From the NCBI GenBank assembly GCA_934590165.1, contig CAKTOO010000019.1, forward strand, positions 1 to 53,688: a stretch of 53,688 nucleotides of DNA, read 5' to 3'. Of the stretch, positions 40,492 to 49,474 are shown one piece after another. This stretch comes from an uncultured Dysosmobacter sp. (GTDB lineage: Bacteria; Bacillota; Clostridia; Oscillospirales; Oscillospiraceae). The position numbers and the translations under genes are program-made. The notes below the pieces were generated by a model. That model was not told the DNA's origin, made no database searches, and saw nothing but the letters and a program-made list of their open reading frames with translations. Each line of letters opens with the position of its first letter. The first letter of the stretch is position 1.

Positions 40492-43005
40492 ATGGAACAG
40501 TATATCGTCACGGGCATGAGCTGCGCCGCTTGCAGCGCCCGGGTGGAGAAGGCGGTGTCCAAGGTGCCGGGGGTCACCGCCTGCTCCGTGAGCCTTTTGA
40601 CCAACTCCATGGGCGTGGAGGGCAGTGCCGCGCCTCAGGCGGTCATCGCCGCCGTGGAGGAGGCGGGTTACGGCGCGGCTGTAAAGGGCGCGCCCACGGA
40701 GACGGCACAGGCCGCCGCAGAGGAGGATGCCCTGAAGGACCGGGAGACGCCGGCTTTGAAGCGGCGCCTGCTGGCGTCCCTGGGCTTTTTGGCAGTTCTC
40801 ATGTACCTTTCCATGGGGCACATGATGTGGGGCTGGCCCCTGCCTGCCTTTTTTGCCGGGAACCATGTGTCCATGGGCCTTGCGCAGCTGCTGCTGGCGG
40901 CCATCATTATGGTCATCAACCAAAAATTTTTCATCAGCGGCTTTCGGGGGCTGCTGCACAGGGCACCCAATATGGATACCCTGGTGGCCCTGGGCTCCGG
41001 CGCTTCCTTCGTATACAGCACCTACGCCCTGTTTGCCATGACCAGCGCCCAGGTCCGGGGCGACATGGATGCCGTCATGAGCTATATGCATGAATTTTAC
41101 TTTGAGTCCGCCGCCATGATTTTGACCCTCATTACCGTGGGCAAGATGCTGGAGGCCCGGTCCAAGGGCCGCACCACCGACGCGCTGAAAAGCCTCATGA
41201 AGCTGGCTCCCAAGACGGCCACCGTAGTGCGGGATGGCGCGGAGACGGAAGTCCCCATCCAGCAGGTCCGCCGGGGCGACGTATTTGTGGTGCGTCCCGG
41301 GGGAAGCATCCCTGTGGACGGCGTGGTGCTGGAGGGGACCAGCGCCGTTAACGAATCCGCCCTCACCGGCGAGAGCATTCCCGCGGACAAGGCTCCGGGG
41401 GACACGGTATCTGCCGCCACGGTGAACCAATCCGGCTTCCTTCGGTGCGAGGCCACCCGGGTGGGGGAGGACACCACACTGTCCCAGATCATCCGCATGG
41501 TCTCCGACGCGGCGGCCACCAAGGCCCCCATCGCCAAGGTAGCGGACCGGGTGTCCGGTGTATTCGTGCCGGCAGTCATTGCCATCGCCGCTGTTACCAT
41601 TGCCGTGTGGCTGCTGGCGGGGCAGACCGTGGGCTGTGCCCTGGCACGGGGCATCTCCGTACTGGTCATCTCCTGCCCCTGTGCCTTGGGCCTGGCCACG
41701 CCGGTGGCCATTATGGTGGGCAGCGGCATGGGGGCCAAAAACGGCATTTTGTTCAAGACCGCCGTATCCCTGGAGGAAACGGGAAAGACTCAGGTCGTGG
41801 CCCTGGACAAGACGGGTACCATCACCTCCGGCGAGCCGAAGGTGACGGATATCCTCCCAACTTCGGACAACACCGAAGACAGCCTGCTGGGTCTGGCCGC
41901 GTGTCTGGAGGGCCCTTCCCAGCATCCGCTGGCCGCCGCCATCGTGGAGGAGGCCCGACGGCGGGAACTGCCCCTCACTTCAGTTGGAAATTTCAACGCT
42001 GTCCACGGACGGGGCGTCCGGGCGGTCATGGGAGAACATACGTTCATCGGCGGCAACCAAGCCATGCTGGAGGAGGCGGGTATCGACCCAGGTGCGCTTA
42101 CCACCCGGGCTGACACCCTGGCCGCCCGGGGAAAGACTCCCATGTTCTTTGCCGATGAAACGGAAAAGAAACTTTTGGGCGTCATCGCCGTGGCGGATGT
42201 CATCAAAGAGGATAGCTCCCAGGCGGTGCAAGAGCTGCGGGACATGGGCATTCGGGTGGTCATGCTTACCGGCGACAACGAGCGCACCGCCAAAGCTATC
42301 GGTGCCCAGGCTGGTGTGGACGAGGTCATCGCCGACGTTCTGCCGGAGGGGAAGGAGCGGGTCATCCGGGAATTGAAGCGGCAGGGAAAGGTGGCCGTGG
42401 TGGGGGACGGCATCAACGACGCCCCGGCCCTGACCCGGGCGGATATGGGCATCGCCATCGGCGCCGGCACGGATGTAGCCATCGACGCGGCGGATGTGGT
42501 ATTGGTGAAAAGCCGCCTTTTGGATGTGCCGGCGGCCATCCGCCTTAGCCGGGCCACGCTGAAAAACATCCACGAGAACCTGTTCTGGGCATTTTTCTAC
42601 AACGTGATGGGCATTCCCCTGGCGGCGGGCGTGTGGTATCCTCTGCTGGGCTGGAAGCTGAACCCCATGTTCGGCGCGGCGGCCATGAGCCTCAGCAGCT
42701 TCTGCGTCGTTACCAACGCGTTGCGTCTGAACCTGTTTGACCTGCGCAAGGCGGGAAAGCAGAAGAAAATAAAACAGCAAAAGGAGAACAAGACGATGGA
42801 AAAGACCATGAAAATCGAAGGCATGATGTGCGGTCACTGCGAGGCCCGGGTGAAAAAGACCCTGGAGGCCATTCCCGGTGTGTCCGGCGCGGAAGTCAGC
42901 CACGAGAAGGGCACCGCCGTGGTGACACTCAGCGGCGAAGTGTCCAACGAGACGCTGAAGTCCGCTGTGGAGGCCCAGGACTACAAGGTGGTCTCCGTCC
43001 AGTAA
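40492..43005 (+). CDS. copA: Copper-exporting P1B ATPase fused to CopZ
   Basis: An 837-residue Cu(I) pump. The N-terminal heavy-metal domain has GMSCAACSARV (about 9-19). The core has the transport motif SCPCALG (CPC about 394), phosphorylation motif DKTGT (about 440) and GDGINDAPAL (about 641). After the last membrane segment and a Lys-rich linker comes a second heavy-metal domain with GMMCGHCEARV, identical in form to CopZ chaperones. ATG follows AGGAGG. The C-terminal domain is an unusual addition and has its own internal start. Confidence 0.96.
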   Translation: MEQYIVTGMSCAACSARVEKAVSKVPGVTACSVSLLTNSMGVEGSAAPQAVIAAVEEAGYGAAVKGAPTETAQAAAEEDALKDRETPALKRRLLASLGFLAVLMYLSMGHMMWGWPLPAFFAGNHVSMGLAQLLLAAIIMVINQKFFISGFRGLLHRAPNMDTLVALGSGASFVYSTYALFAMTSAQVRGDMDAVMSYMHEFYFESAAMILTLITVGKMLEARSKGRTTDALKSLMKLAPKTATVVRDGAETEVPIQQVRRGDVFVVRPGGSIPVDGVVLEGTSAVNESALTGESIPADKAPGDTVSAATVNQSGFLRCEATRVGEDTTLSQIIRMVSDAAATKAPIAKVADRVSGVFVPAVIAIAAVTIAVWLLAGQTVGCALARGISVLVISCPCALGLATPVAIMVGSGMGAKNGILFKTAVSLEETGKTQVVALDKTGTITSGEPKVTDILPTSDNTEDSLLGLAACLEGPSQHPLAAAIVEEARRRELPLTSVGNFNAVHGRGVRAVMGEHTFIGGNQAMLEEAGIDPGALTTRADTLAARGKTPMFFADETEKKLLGVIAVADVIKEDSSQAVQELRDMGIRVVMLTGDNERTAKAIGAQAGVDEVIADVLPEGKERVIRELKRQGKVAVVGDGINDAPALTRADMGIAIGAGTDVAIDAADVVLVKSRLLDVPAAIRLSRATLKNIHENLFWAFFYNVMGIPLAAGVWYPLLGWKLNPMFGAAAMSLSSFCVVTNALRLNLFDLRKAGKQKKIKQQKENKTMEKTMKIEGMMCGHCEARVKKTLEAIPGVSGAEVSHEKGTAVVTLSGEVSNETLKSAVEAQDYKVVSVQ
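42796..43005 (+). CDS. copZ: Nested CopZ-like copper chaperone
   Basis: Within the copA frame, AAAGGAG (42780-42786) lies 9 bp before ATG at 42796. Initiation there would give a free 69-residue protein, MEKTMKIEGMMCGHCEARV..., a full-length CopZ with the Cu(I)-binding M-x-C-x-x-C. A Lys/Gln-rich linker immediately precedes it, looking like former intergenic sequence read through. The site and frame are seen directly; actual translation is inferred. Confidence 0.65.
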   Translation: MEKTMKIEGMMCGHCEARVKKTLEAIPGVSGAEVSHEKGTAVVTLSGEVSNETLKSAVEAQDYKVVSVQ

Positions 43006-43016
43006 CAGACATGAAA

Positions 43017-43052
43017 TGCCGGAGCTTCCAGGGGAAGCTCCGGCACTTTTTT
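43017..43052 (+). terminator. Terminator after copA
   Basis: TGCCGGAGCTTCC/GGAAGCTCCGGCA followed by CTTTTTT. Confidence 0.93.
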
Positions 43053-43065
43053 GGCGGCTTGAAGC

Positions 43066-43800
43066 CAAATAAACCCCCGGTTCTACCGGGGGAAAAAGGA
43101 CTTCAGTATATGAAAAAATAACCTCCGATGATAGGATGGTAATGGTTTGGCGACCGCATTACCAAGAATCAAAGGAGGTTATTCATATGGAGAAAAACGA
43201 GGTAAATCACAGTGCGCATTCCACATGGAGATGTCAGTACCACATCGTATTCGCACCGAAATTCCGTAGGAAGGTGATATATGGGGAATTAAAGGCGGAT
43301 GTCGGACAAATACTGCGGAAGCTGTGTGAAGAAAAGGAAGTGGAAATCATCGAAGCGGAGGCATGTGCCGATCACATCCATATGCTCGTAAGTATCCCAC
43401 CGCATCTAAGTGTAGCACAGTTTATGGGATATCTCAAGGGAAAAAGTACGCTCATGATATTCGATCGTCATGCGAATCTCAAATACAAGTATGGGGCCGG
43501 CGCTTCTGGTGTCGCGGTTACTATGTAGATACGGTAGGAAAGAACAAGAAAGCAATAGAGGAGTATATCCGCAACCAGCTAGTAGAGGATGAGATAATGG
43601 ATCAGATGATGATGAAGGAATACACAGACCCGTTTACGGGTAGCAAGAATGCCCGTGCAATTACAATGCCAGCTGCAAGTTTCTTAAACAGCACGGCATA
43701 GTGGAGTGAACATCCCCTTGAGTATCGGATACCTTCTCTCTGAGGATGTTTGTCGTACTGATGTTGAACTTCCTGATAACTCCCGGTTCCGGCTAATCAC
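43066..43800 (+). mobile_element. IS200/IS605-type insertion sequence, transposase broken
   Basis: Approximate limits. A left-end hairpin CCCCCGG-TTCTA-CCGGGGG is at 43074-43092, and a subterminal CCGGTTCCGG-type structure lies near 43787-43796. Such unpaired-end hairpins replace inverted repeats in this family. The only gene is a Y1 transposase with a one-base frameshift. Confidence 0.65.
43187..43701 (+). pseudogene. IS200-like Y1 transposase TnpA, frameshifted
   Basis: The first frame encodes an intact N-terminal half (STWRCQYHIVFAPKFRRKV, catalytic HUH as ADHIHMLVS) to NLKYKYG near 43495. The expected continuation, FWCRGYYVDTVG...IEEYIRNQ with the catalytic Tyr, is in a frame one base back. 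The junction lies in TATGGGGCCGG, so one base was probably lost, though a programmed -1 shift at GGGG is conceivable. ATG at 43187 follows AAAGGAGG. Without shifting, no active enzyme can be made. Confidence 0.85.
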
Positions 43801-43818
43801 AGAAAAATCAGTCGGTAT

Positions 43819-43873
43819 GATAAAAAGCACCATGCCCGCAAGCTGCCGCTCACGGACATGGTGTGTTTTTATC
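43819..43873. terminator. Bidirectional terminator hairpin
   Basis: GATAAAAAgCACCATG pairs with CATGGTGtgTTTTTATC around a large inner loop with a CCG/CGG pair. It serves the M20 peptidase gene on the minus strand. Confidence 0.75.
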
Positions 43874-43887
43874 GGTGGGATTTTCCG

Positions 43888-45096
43888 TTAAGAATTCTCA
43901 AAGGCCGCTGCGTCCTCGCTCAGCAAAGCCAGAACGCCCGCTGCCTGAACAGCCGCTCCGATGGGAAGGCAGCTCTCATCCAGCTCGAAGGAGGGATTGT
44001 GAATATCATAATTTATCTTTCGTTCGGGAATACCGCAGCCCAAATGCCAATAGCAGGAGGGCCGCTCCTGGGCAAAGAAGGAGAAATCCTCCGTTCCCAT
44101 GTCCGGGGCCTCCATCCGGTGTACATGACCGGGCCCCAGCAGGGAAGAGGCCACGCTGATCATGGTATCCGTCACGGCGTTGTCATTGATCAGCGCGGAA
44201 TAGGAGGGGCGGATGATCAGCTCGCCCCGGCCGCCGAAAGCAAGAGCGGTATGCTCTGTGATCTCCCGCACCCGGTTTTGCAGAAAGCTGCGGGTCTGCG
44301 GGTCCAGACAGCGTATGATGCCGGTAAGCTCAGCCGTCTGCGCAATGGCGTTGCCCGCTGTTCCTGCGTGGAGCATTCCCACAGTGACCACCGCGGAATT
44401 CACCGGCGAAACGCTGCGGCTTACGACCGTCTGCAATGCCGTGACGATCTGGGCTGCCATGGCGATCGCATCACAGCCCTTTTCCGGGTGGGCACCGTGA
44501 CAGCCCCGTCCGGTAAGCCGGATGGTGAATTCGTCGGAGGAGGCCATCATTTTTCCGTGGCGGAATTCCACCTCTCCGCAGGGGAGGGACGGGTCCATGT
44601 GCAGGCCCAAGACATGGGAAACACGGGGAGATTCCAAACAACCCTGGCGGATCATGCGCAGAGCTCCGCCGGTGGTCTCCTCCGCGGGCTGGAAAAACAG
44701 CTTCACATTGCCGTTCAGGTCCTTCCGCATGTCCCAAAGCAGCTTTCCCGCTCCCAGAGCAATGGCCGTGTGTCCGTCATGCCCGCAGGAATGCATGACG
44801 CCGGGGCGGCAGGAGGCAAAGGGAAGCCCTGTGATCTCCTCCATGGGAAGCGCGTCAATATCCGCCCGCAGCGCGACGGTGCCGGAGGAAGCCTCCGCTT
44901 TTCCGCCCTCAATCAGCGCGACTACGCCCGTATCCGCCACGCCTCGCTTAAAGGGAATTCCCCATTCCCCCAGCGTTTGGCAGATATAGTTTTCGGTTTC
45001 ATATTCCTGCCCGGAAAGCTCCGGATACCGGTGCAGATGCCTGCGGATCTCCGTGATTTCCTTTTGGATTGCCTGTGCTTTGTCCAGTAAATTCAT
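43888..45096 (-). CDS. M20D family amidohydrolase/peptidase
   Basis: A 402-residue zinc enzyme of the IAA-amino-acid hydrolase/hippurate hydrolase group, which removes acyl or aminoacyl groups. Metal ligands are in MHSCGHDGH, QPAEET and the late MGTEDFSFF; a dimerisation domain (about 185-300) includes GCHGAHPEKGCD. ATG at 45096 was chosen with GGGAG 10 bp upstream. It lies downstream of a YfcC-type transporter on the same strand, so the two may import and cleave an acylated amino acid or dipeptide. Confidence 0.88.
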   Translation of the reverse strand: MNLLDKAQAIQKEITEIRRHLHRYPELSGQEYETENYICQTLGEWGIPFKRGVADTGVVALIEGGKAEASSGTVALRADIDALPMEEITGLPFASCRPGVMHSCGHDGHTAIALGAGKLLWDMRKDLNGNVKLFFQPAEETTGGALRMIRQGCLESPRVSHVLGLHMDPSLPCGEVEFRHGKMMASSDEFTIRLTGRGCHGAHPEKGCDAIAMAAQIVTALQTVVSRSVSPVNSAVVTVGMLHAGTAGNAIAQTAELTGIIRCLDPQTRSFLQNRVREITEHTALAFGGRGELIIRPSYSALINDNAVTDTMISVASSLLGPGHVHRMEAPDMGTEDFSFFAQERPSCYWHLGCGIPERKINYDIHNPSFELDESCLPIGAAVQAAGVLALLSEDAAAFENS

Positions 45097-45156
45097 ATCA
45101 GTCAATCTCCCTGACCGCCCGGGGCGATCCTGCATTGTCCTTTTCCGAATGCCGCA

Positions 45157-46557
45157 TCAAAAGCCGATCAGTACGGCACTGACTACAAATACCACCTGAA
45201 TCGCGAAGAAAATACCGAACAGTGGGAGGAAGAATTTCCACCACTTGTTCAAAGGAACACCGGCAATACCGCAGCCGATGGCGATGTTGGCAGTAGGCCA
45301 GAGCAGGTTGGAGAAGCCGTCACCGAACTGGAAGGTCAGCACCGTCACCTCTCTGGTCAGGCCCATCAGGTCACCCAGAGGCGCCATCAGGGGGATGATG
45401 GTGGCAGCCTGGCCGCTGCCGGAGGGAATCACGAAGTTGATAAAGGTCTGGATCACCAGCATTCCCAGCGCGGAGACAACCGGGGGAAGTCCCTCCAGCT
45501 GGCTGGAGAGGAAATAAATGATCGTATCAATGATCTTGCCGTCCTGCATGATGATGAGGACCGCCTTGGCCACACCCACGATCATGGCGCCGAACACAAT
45601 GTCCCTGCAGCCATTGATAAATTCCCTGGCGATCTTATCCGCGCTCCAGTGGTAGATCAGCGCCACCACAATGCCCATCAGAAGGAAGACGCCTGTGAGC
45701 TGGGTGTTGCCCCAGCCCTGACGCAGGAAGCCGTAGAAGATCCACACAAGGCTTGCCAGAATCACCAGGAACGTGGCAATCTCCTTCTTTCCCATGGGGA
45801 GCTTTTTCAGCTCCTCCTTGTCAAAGGAGAACAGGCTTTCTTCCCCGGCCATCAGGCTCTTGGAAGGGTCCGCCTTGATCTTTTTGCCGTATCTGAAGAT
45901 CCACCAGATGGCCACGGCGCTGAACACCACAAAGATCGCCACCCGGACGCCCATGCCGGAATAAACGGGAATACCGGCGATGGACTGGGCCACCACAATG
46001 GTGTAAGGATTCATCAGCGCGGCCGCAAAGCCCACGCCGATACCCAGAAGGATAATGGAGAAGCCGAACATCGCGTCATATCCCAATGCAATGCCCATGC
46101 CCACCATGATAGGAATCAGGCCGTTGAAGTCGTTCCACATACCGAACAAGGACGCGCAGATGGCAAAGAATAGGAAGAAAATGGGGACCAGGAATTTTTC
46201 CTTGCCGTCAAACTTCCGAAGCAGGCCGCCCATCATAGAGTTAAAGGCACCCGTCTTAATCACCATGGAAAAGGCTCCGTTCACAATGAAAATCAGCATC
46301 ATGACATCCGCGCCCGAAATCAATCCTCTGTGGAAGGAACCCAGAAAATCAATCAGGGTGGCGTGCTTTCCGCTATCCACATAATGGAAGGAACCGGGGA
46401 CCACCAGGTTCCGTACCGTACCGTTCACATCGACTGCCTCGTAGTCAAACTCTCCTGCAGGGATCACCCAGGTAAGAACGGCTGCTGCCGCTACCAGGAA
46501 AAACAAGATCACGAATACATGCGGCATTTGTTTCTTTTTCTTTGTCTCTGCTGCCAT
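45157..46557 (-). CDS. YfcC/DcuC-family transporter
   Basis: A 466-residue membrane protein with about 12 segments beginning at residue 12. Family features include TWVIPAGEF near the N-terminus, NPYTIVVAQSIAGIP mid-protein and IPSGSGQAATIIPLMAPLGD (about residues 370-390). YfcC relatives carry basic amino acids, peptides or C4-dicarboxylates. ATG follows GAGGAGA. First gene of a likely unit with the M20 peptidase. A divergent kinase/regulator remnant may once have controlled it. Confidence 0.87.
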   Translation of the reverse strand: MAAETKKKKQMPHVFVILFFLVAAAAVLTWVIPAGEFDYEAVDVNGTVRNLVVPGSFHYVDSGKHATLIDFLGSFHRGLISGADVMMLIFIVNGAFSMVIKTGAFNSMMGGLLRKFDGKEKFLVPIFFLFFAICASLFGMWNDFNGLIPIMVGMGIALGYDAMFGFSIILLGIGVGFAAALMNPYTIVVAQSIAGIPVYSGMGVRVAIFVVFSAVAIWWIFRYGKKIKADPSKSLMAGEESLFSFDKEELKKLPMGKKEIATFLVILASLVWIFYGFLRQGWGNTQLTGVFLLMGIVVALIYHWSADKIAREFINGCRDIVFGAMIVGVAKAVLIIMQDGKIIDTIIYFLSSQLEGLPPVVSALGMLVIQTFINFVIPSGSGQAATIIPLMAPLGDLMGLTREVTVLTFQFGDGFSNLLWPTANIAIGCGIAGVPLNKWWKFFLPLFGIFFAIQVVFVVSAVLIGF

Positions 46558-46684
46558 AAAAACTCTCCTCGTAAGGTAAAAGAATGCTTTGCATTTTCCA
46601 CAGACCGCTGCGGCGCTATTTATGATGGCCTGGAAGATTATGCATTTGCGGCACTATTTCCGCATGGGAAAAAACCGTTTTTTT

Positions 46685-46714
46685 ATAATACTGCGAGAGA
46701 AAGGCGATGGTCAA
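46685..46714 (-). promoter_or_regulatory. Promoter of the YfcC-M20 unit
   Basis: TTGACC, 18-bp spacer, TATTAT on the minus strand, giving a leader of about 120 nt. Confidence 0.6.
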
Positions 46715-46808
46715 GACTTTTATGGATTTAAATAAAAAAGAATTACTGCTGCGGCGGAACAAAACATGGCTTTTGCACTTATGGCGGTTGGGGCGCATGG
46801 CGGTTTCC

Positions 46809-46837
46809 TTGTAATTCGGAGCCCATTCATCTATAAT
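46809..46837 (+). promoter_or_regulatory. Strong plus-strand promoter
   Basis: TTGTAA, 17-bp spacer, consensus TATAAT. A transcript starting near 46844 would have a leader of about 160 nt before the kinase remnant at 47006, or could be a small RNA. Confidence 0.65.
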
Positions 46838-47005
46838 GTATAATGAACAATAGGTCTCGCACCGCAAAAAGAAACCGTGTGGGGCTTTCCCGAGGGAGCT
46901 TTTCTTTTGATGCCCGGTGCCTATAAAATTGACACAATCATCTGCATGATCTGCCTGTTTTTAAACCGGGATACCGGCTACAATGAGAGAAAGTGGTGAG
47001 GGCGT
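46838..47005 (+). other. Untranslated region before the kinase remnant
   Basis: No gene of useful size is seen. A TACAAT box near 46980 could be a second promoter but has a poor -35. A partial GGGCTTTCCC/GGGAGCTTTTC structure near 46880-46905 is too weak to call. Confidence 0.35.
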
Positions 47006-48351
47006 ATGCTGCGTATGGAGATCGCATTGTTTCTGGTTTTGGCGTTTGTGGCGTACATCTTTTTTTCCGCGGAGAAGAAATATACGCAGCTGCACAGGAC
47101 CTTTTCCGTGCTGCTGGTAACGGTGATGGCGCACCTGGTGTTGGACGGAATCACAGTTTATACGGTGAACCATCTGGAAACGGTGCCCCAATTCCTGAAC
47201 GACGCCGTCCACCGTCTGTTTATCGGCAGCATGGTGCTGGTCATCTATCTTTTTTATCAGTACATCGCCATTCTGGTGCAGGAGGAGACCGGCAAGCCCA
47301 GGCGTCTGGACACGGCAGCGAAGCTGTTCCTGCTGGCTGCGCTGATAGGCAGCTTCCTGCTGCCCATTCGGTACGTGTGTACCCCAGCCGGGAACTACTC
47401 CGCCGGGCTGTATGTTATGATGTCTTATGGGGCCGTGACCTTTTATCTGCTGTTGTGCGCGGGGCTGCTGATGGTCAACTGGCGGGCCATCGACCGGAAG
47501 CGGAAATTCGCCATCGGCGCGGCGATGTGCATGAGTTCACCGTCTGCGCCCTACAGGGGCTGCGCCACACCTGGCTCATCAGCGGCATGGGCATCACCTT
47601 GATGACGCTGGCGTTTTACCTGACGCTGGAAAGCCCGGACATCCTCCGGGCGGAGCTAACGGAGCAGAAGATGTCCATGCTGTACCTGAAAAGCCAAGTG
47701 AATCCCCATTTTCTGTACAATACGCTGGATGCCATCCGCATCCAGGCCCAGCTGAACGGGGATAAAAAGGTAGCGGACCTCCTCATGCGGCTGGTGGATT
47801 TCTTCCGGCTCAGCGTGAAGGTGGACCGGCAGATGGTGGCGTTGGATGACGAGCTGGAGCTGCTGGAGGCCTATATGGAGCTGATGTGCTGCCGCTATCC
47901 GGAGCTTCGCTGCGAATATGACATTGACCCGGACCTGGGGGGCGCTCAGGTCCCCAACTTCATTTTGCAGCCCATCGTGGAAAACAGCCTGCTCCACGGC
48001 TTGAAAAACAAAGGCTACCGGGGGGAGGTGCGCATATCGGCGGAGAAAACGGCGGAGGAGGTGAGCCTCTCTGTCCTGGCGGAGCAGTTTCATCTGAATC
48101 CCCAGTATATCAGCCAGCTGTTCAAAAATGAGATCGGCGTGGGCTTCCTGGCCTATCTCACCAATATCCGCATGGAGAAGGCGAAGAAGCTGCTGCTCTC
48201 CACACCCCTGTCCGTGGCGGAGGTGGCGGAGCGGTCCGGCTACGGAGACTACCGGGTGTTCTCCAAGGTGTTTAAAAAAAGTGAGGGCGTCACGCCGGCC
48301 CAGTACCGGCGGGATTTCCTGGACAGTGCGGAAAGCAGGGATCGGAGATAA
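47006..48351 (+). pseudogene. Sensor kinase fused by deletion to AraC-type regulator end
   Basis: The N-terminal part (about 47006-47525) encodes a multi-segment membrane sensor. A one-base loss near 47525 shifts it out of frame with HEFTVCALQGLRHTWLISG and the kinase core. That core has the LytS/YesM-type LKSQVNPHFLYNTLDAI (phospho-His) and FILQPIVENSLLHGL. The ATPase domain stops at RISAEKTAEEVSLSV and continues in frame as LAEQFHLNPQYISQLF and VAERSGYGDYRVFSKVFK, the C-terminal helix-turn-helix of a YesN-type response regulator. Both partners are therefore incomplete. Confidence 0.85.
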
Positions 48352-48353
48352 AG

Positions 48354-48812
48354 ATGGAGGTCAGACTTGCGAAAGTGTGCGACACCGGCGGCTGGCTGGC
48401 GCTGGTGGAGCAGGTGCGAAGCAGCTTTCCCGGCCTGGAGAGCCGGGAGGCAATGGAGGAACACCGGGAGACAGTGCTGGCATTTATTGCACGGGACGAG
48501 GCCATCTGCGCTGTGGACGGAGACCATCTGGTGGGGGCGCTGCTGTTTTCAAAGGAGGCGGAAATGCTCTGCTTCCTGGCGGTGGATGCAGACTATCGCC
48601 GGCGGGGCATTGCCGGACAGATGGTGGAGTACATGCTGACCTTTCTGGAGCCGGGCCGGGAGATCACCGTCACCACCTACCGGGAGGGCGTTCCGGAGGG
48701 CGCGGCGGCCCGGGCATTTTACAAACGGCTGGGCTTTACAGAGGGAAAGCTGACAGAGGAGCTTGGAAGCCCTGTTCAGGAATTCCGGTGGAAGCGATCC
48801 AAAGGAGAATAG
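48354..48812 (+). CDS. GNAT family N-acetyltransferase
   Basis: A 152-residue acetyl-CoA-dependent transferase. The CoA-binding loop is YRRRGIAGQMVEYML (about 81-95, the R/Q-x-x-G-x-G/A pattern) and the C-terminal AARAFYKRLGF is the usual motif B. It would acetylate a small amine or protein N-terminus; substrate unknown. ATG at 48354 starts 2 bp after the preceding stop, with GGGAT/GGAG-like sequence upstream. Confidence 0.88.
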   Translation: MEVRLAKVCDTGGWLALVEQVRSSFPGLESREAMEEHRETVLAFIARDEAICAVDGDHLVGALLFSKEAEMLCFLAVDADYRRRGIAGQMVEYMLTFLEPGREITVTTYREGVPEGAAARAFYKRLGFTEGKLTEELGSPVQEFRWKRSKGE

Positions 48813-48822
48813 CATACCTGTT

Positions 48823-48849
48823 AAACGGAGGCCCTGCGCCTCCGTTTTT
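48823..48849 (+). terminator. Terminator after the GNAT gene
   Basis: AAACGGAGG/CCTCCGTTT with a 6-nt loop followed by T5. Confidence 0.85.
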
Positions 48850-49027
48850 CTTTGTATCGAAAACGAACACATTCCCCTGTAAAATGCACCTATCGAATGG
48901 GCGTGAGATCTCATAAAATAAGGATGAAAACAGGAACAGGGCGAATAGGAAACGTACAGCAATACAGCGGTATCCAAACGGGCTTGCAGCCTGTTTCTCA
49001 ATCAGACACTTCAGGAGGAATTGCGAT

Positions 49028-49258
49028 ATGAAAAAAGATCTGCATTTCGCGTCCGGGCTTTTGATGTACGCGGGTGCGCTGTTGGCGGTTTCCGGTATCT
49101 TGATGGCGGTGTGCGGAGAGCCCGCGTATAGCGGGAGCCTGTGGGCGGGAGCGTCCTGCATGTTTTTTACCGCCTGCCATTTTCAGGTGAAAGAAGAAAA
49201 GCTGTGTAAAACGACGGAGGATACGGAAGATGGACAACAGACTTTACAAATCCAATGA
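49028..49258 (+). CDS. Small membrane protein of unknown function
   Basis: A 76-residue protein with two hydrophobic segments (about 8-28 and 36-52) and a polar, acidic tail (EEKLCKTTEDTEDGQQ). Not recognised. ATG at 49028 follows CAGGAGG. It overlaps the PspC-domain gene by 29 bp, suggesting they are co-transcribed and coupled; the two may act together at the membrane. Confidence 0.6.
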   Translation: MKKDLHFASGLLMYAGALLAVSGILMAVCGEPAYSGSLWAGASCMFFTACHFQVKEEKLCKTTEDTEDGQQTLQIQ

Positions 49259-49430
49259 GAACAAGATCGTGGACGGTGTCTGCGGCGGACTCGCGGAGTA
49301 TTTCGGTATTGACCCAACACTGGTCCGTCTGGGCTGGGTGATATCCTGCGCCATGGGGTGCGGCGGTTTCCTCGCCTACATCATTGCCGCCATTATCATC
49401 CCCCGCAATCCGGAACAGGAACACGCTTGA
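49230..49430 (+). CDS. PspC-domain protein
   Basis: A 66-residue protein consisting of one PspC domain: RLYKSNENKIVDGVCGGLAEYFGIDP followed by one or two membrane segments. The diagnostic piece is GVCGGLAEYFG (about 17-27). PspC proteins take part in membrane-stress signalling in other bacteria; this single-domain form may be a stress sensor. ATG at 49230 follows GGAGGA by 7 bp. Confidence 0.9.
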   Translation: MDNRLYKSNENKIVDGVCGGLAEYFGIDPTLVRLGWVISCAMGCGGFLAYIIAAIIIPRNPEQEHA

Positions 49431-49474
49431 GCGGCGGAGCTTTGCCGCTGCATCAAAAAGAAGGAGCAACGTAT

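Noticed and set aside
43491..43505. Programmed -1 frameshift in the IS200 transposase
   Set aside because: IS200 TnpA is normally a single frame and the GGGGCC site lacks a classic slippery heptamer, so a lost base is simpler.
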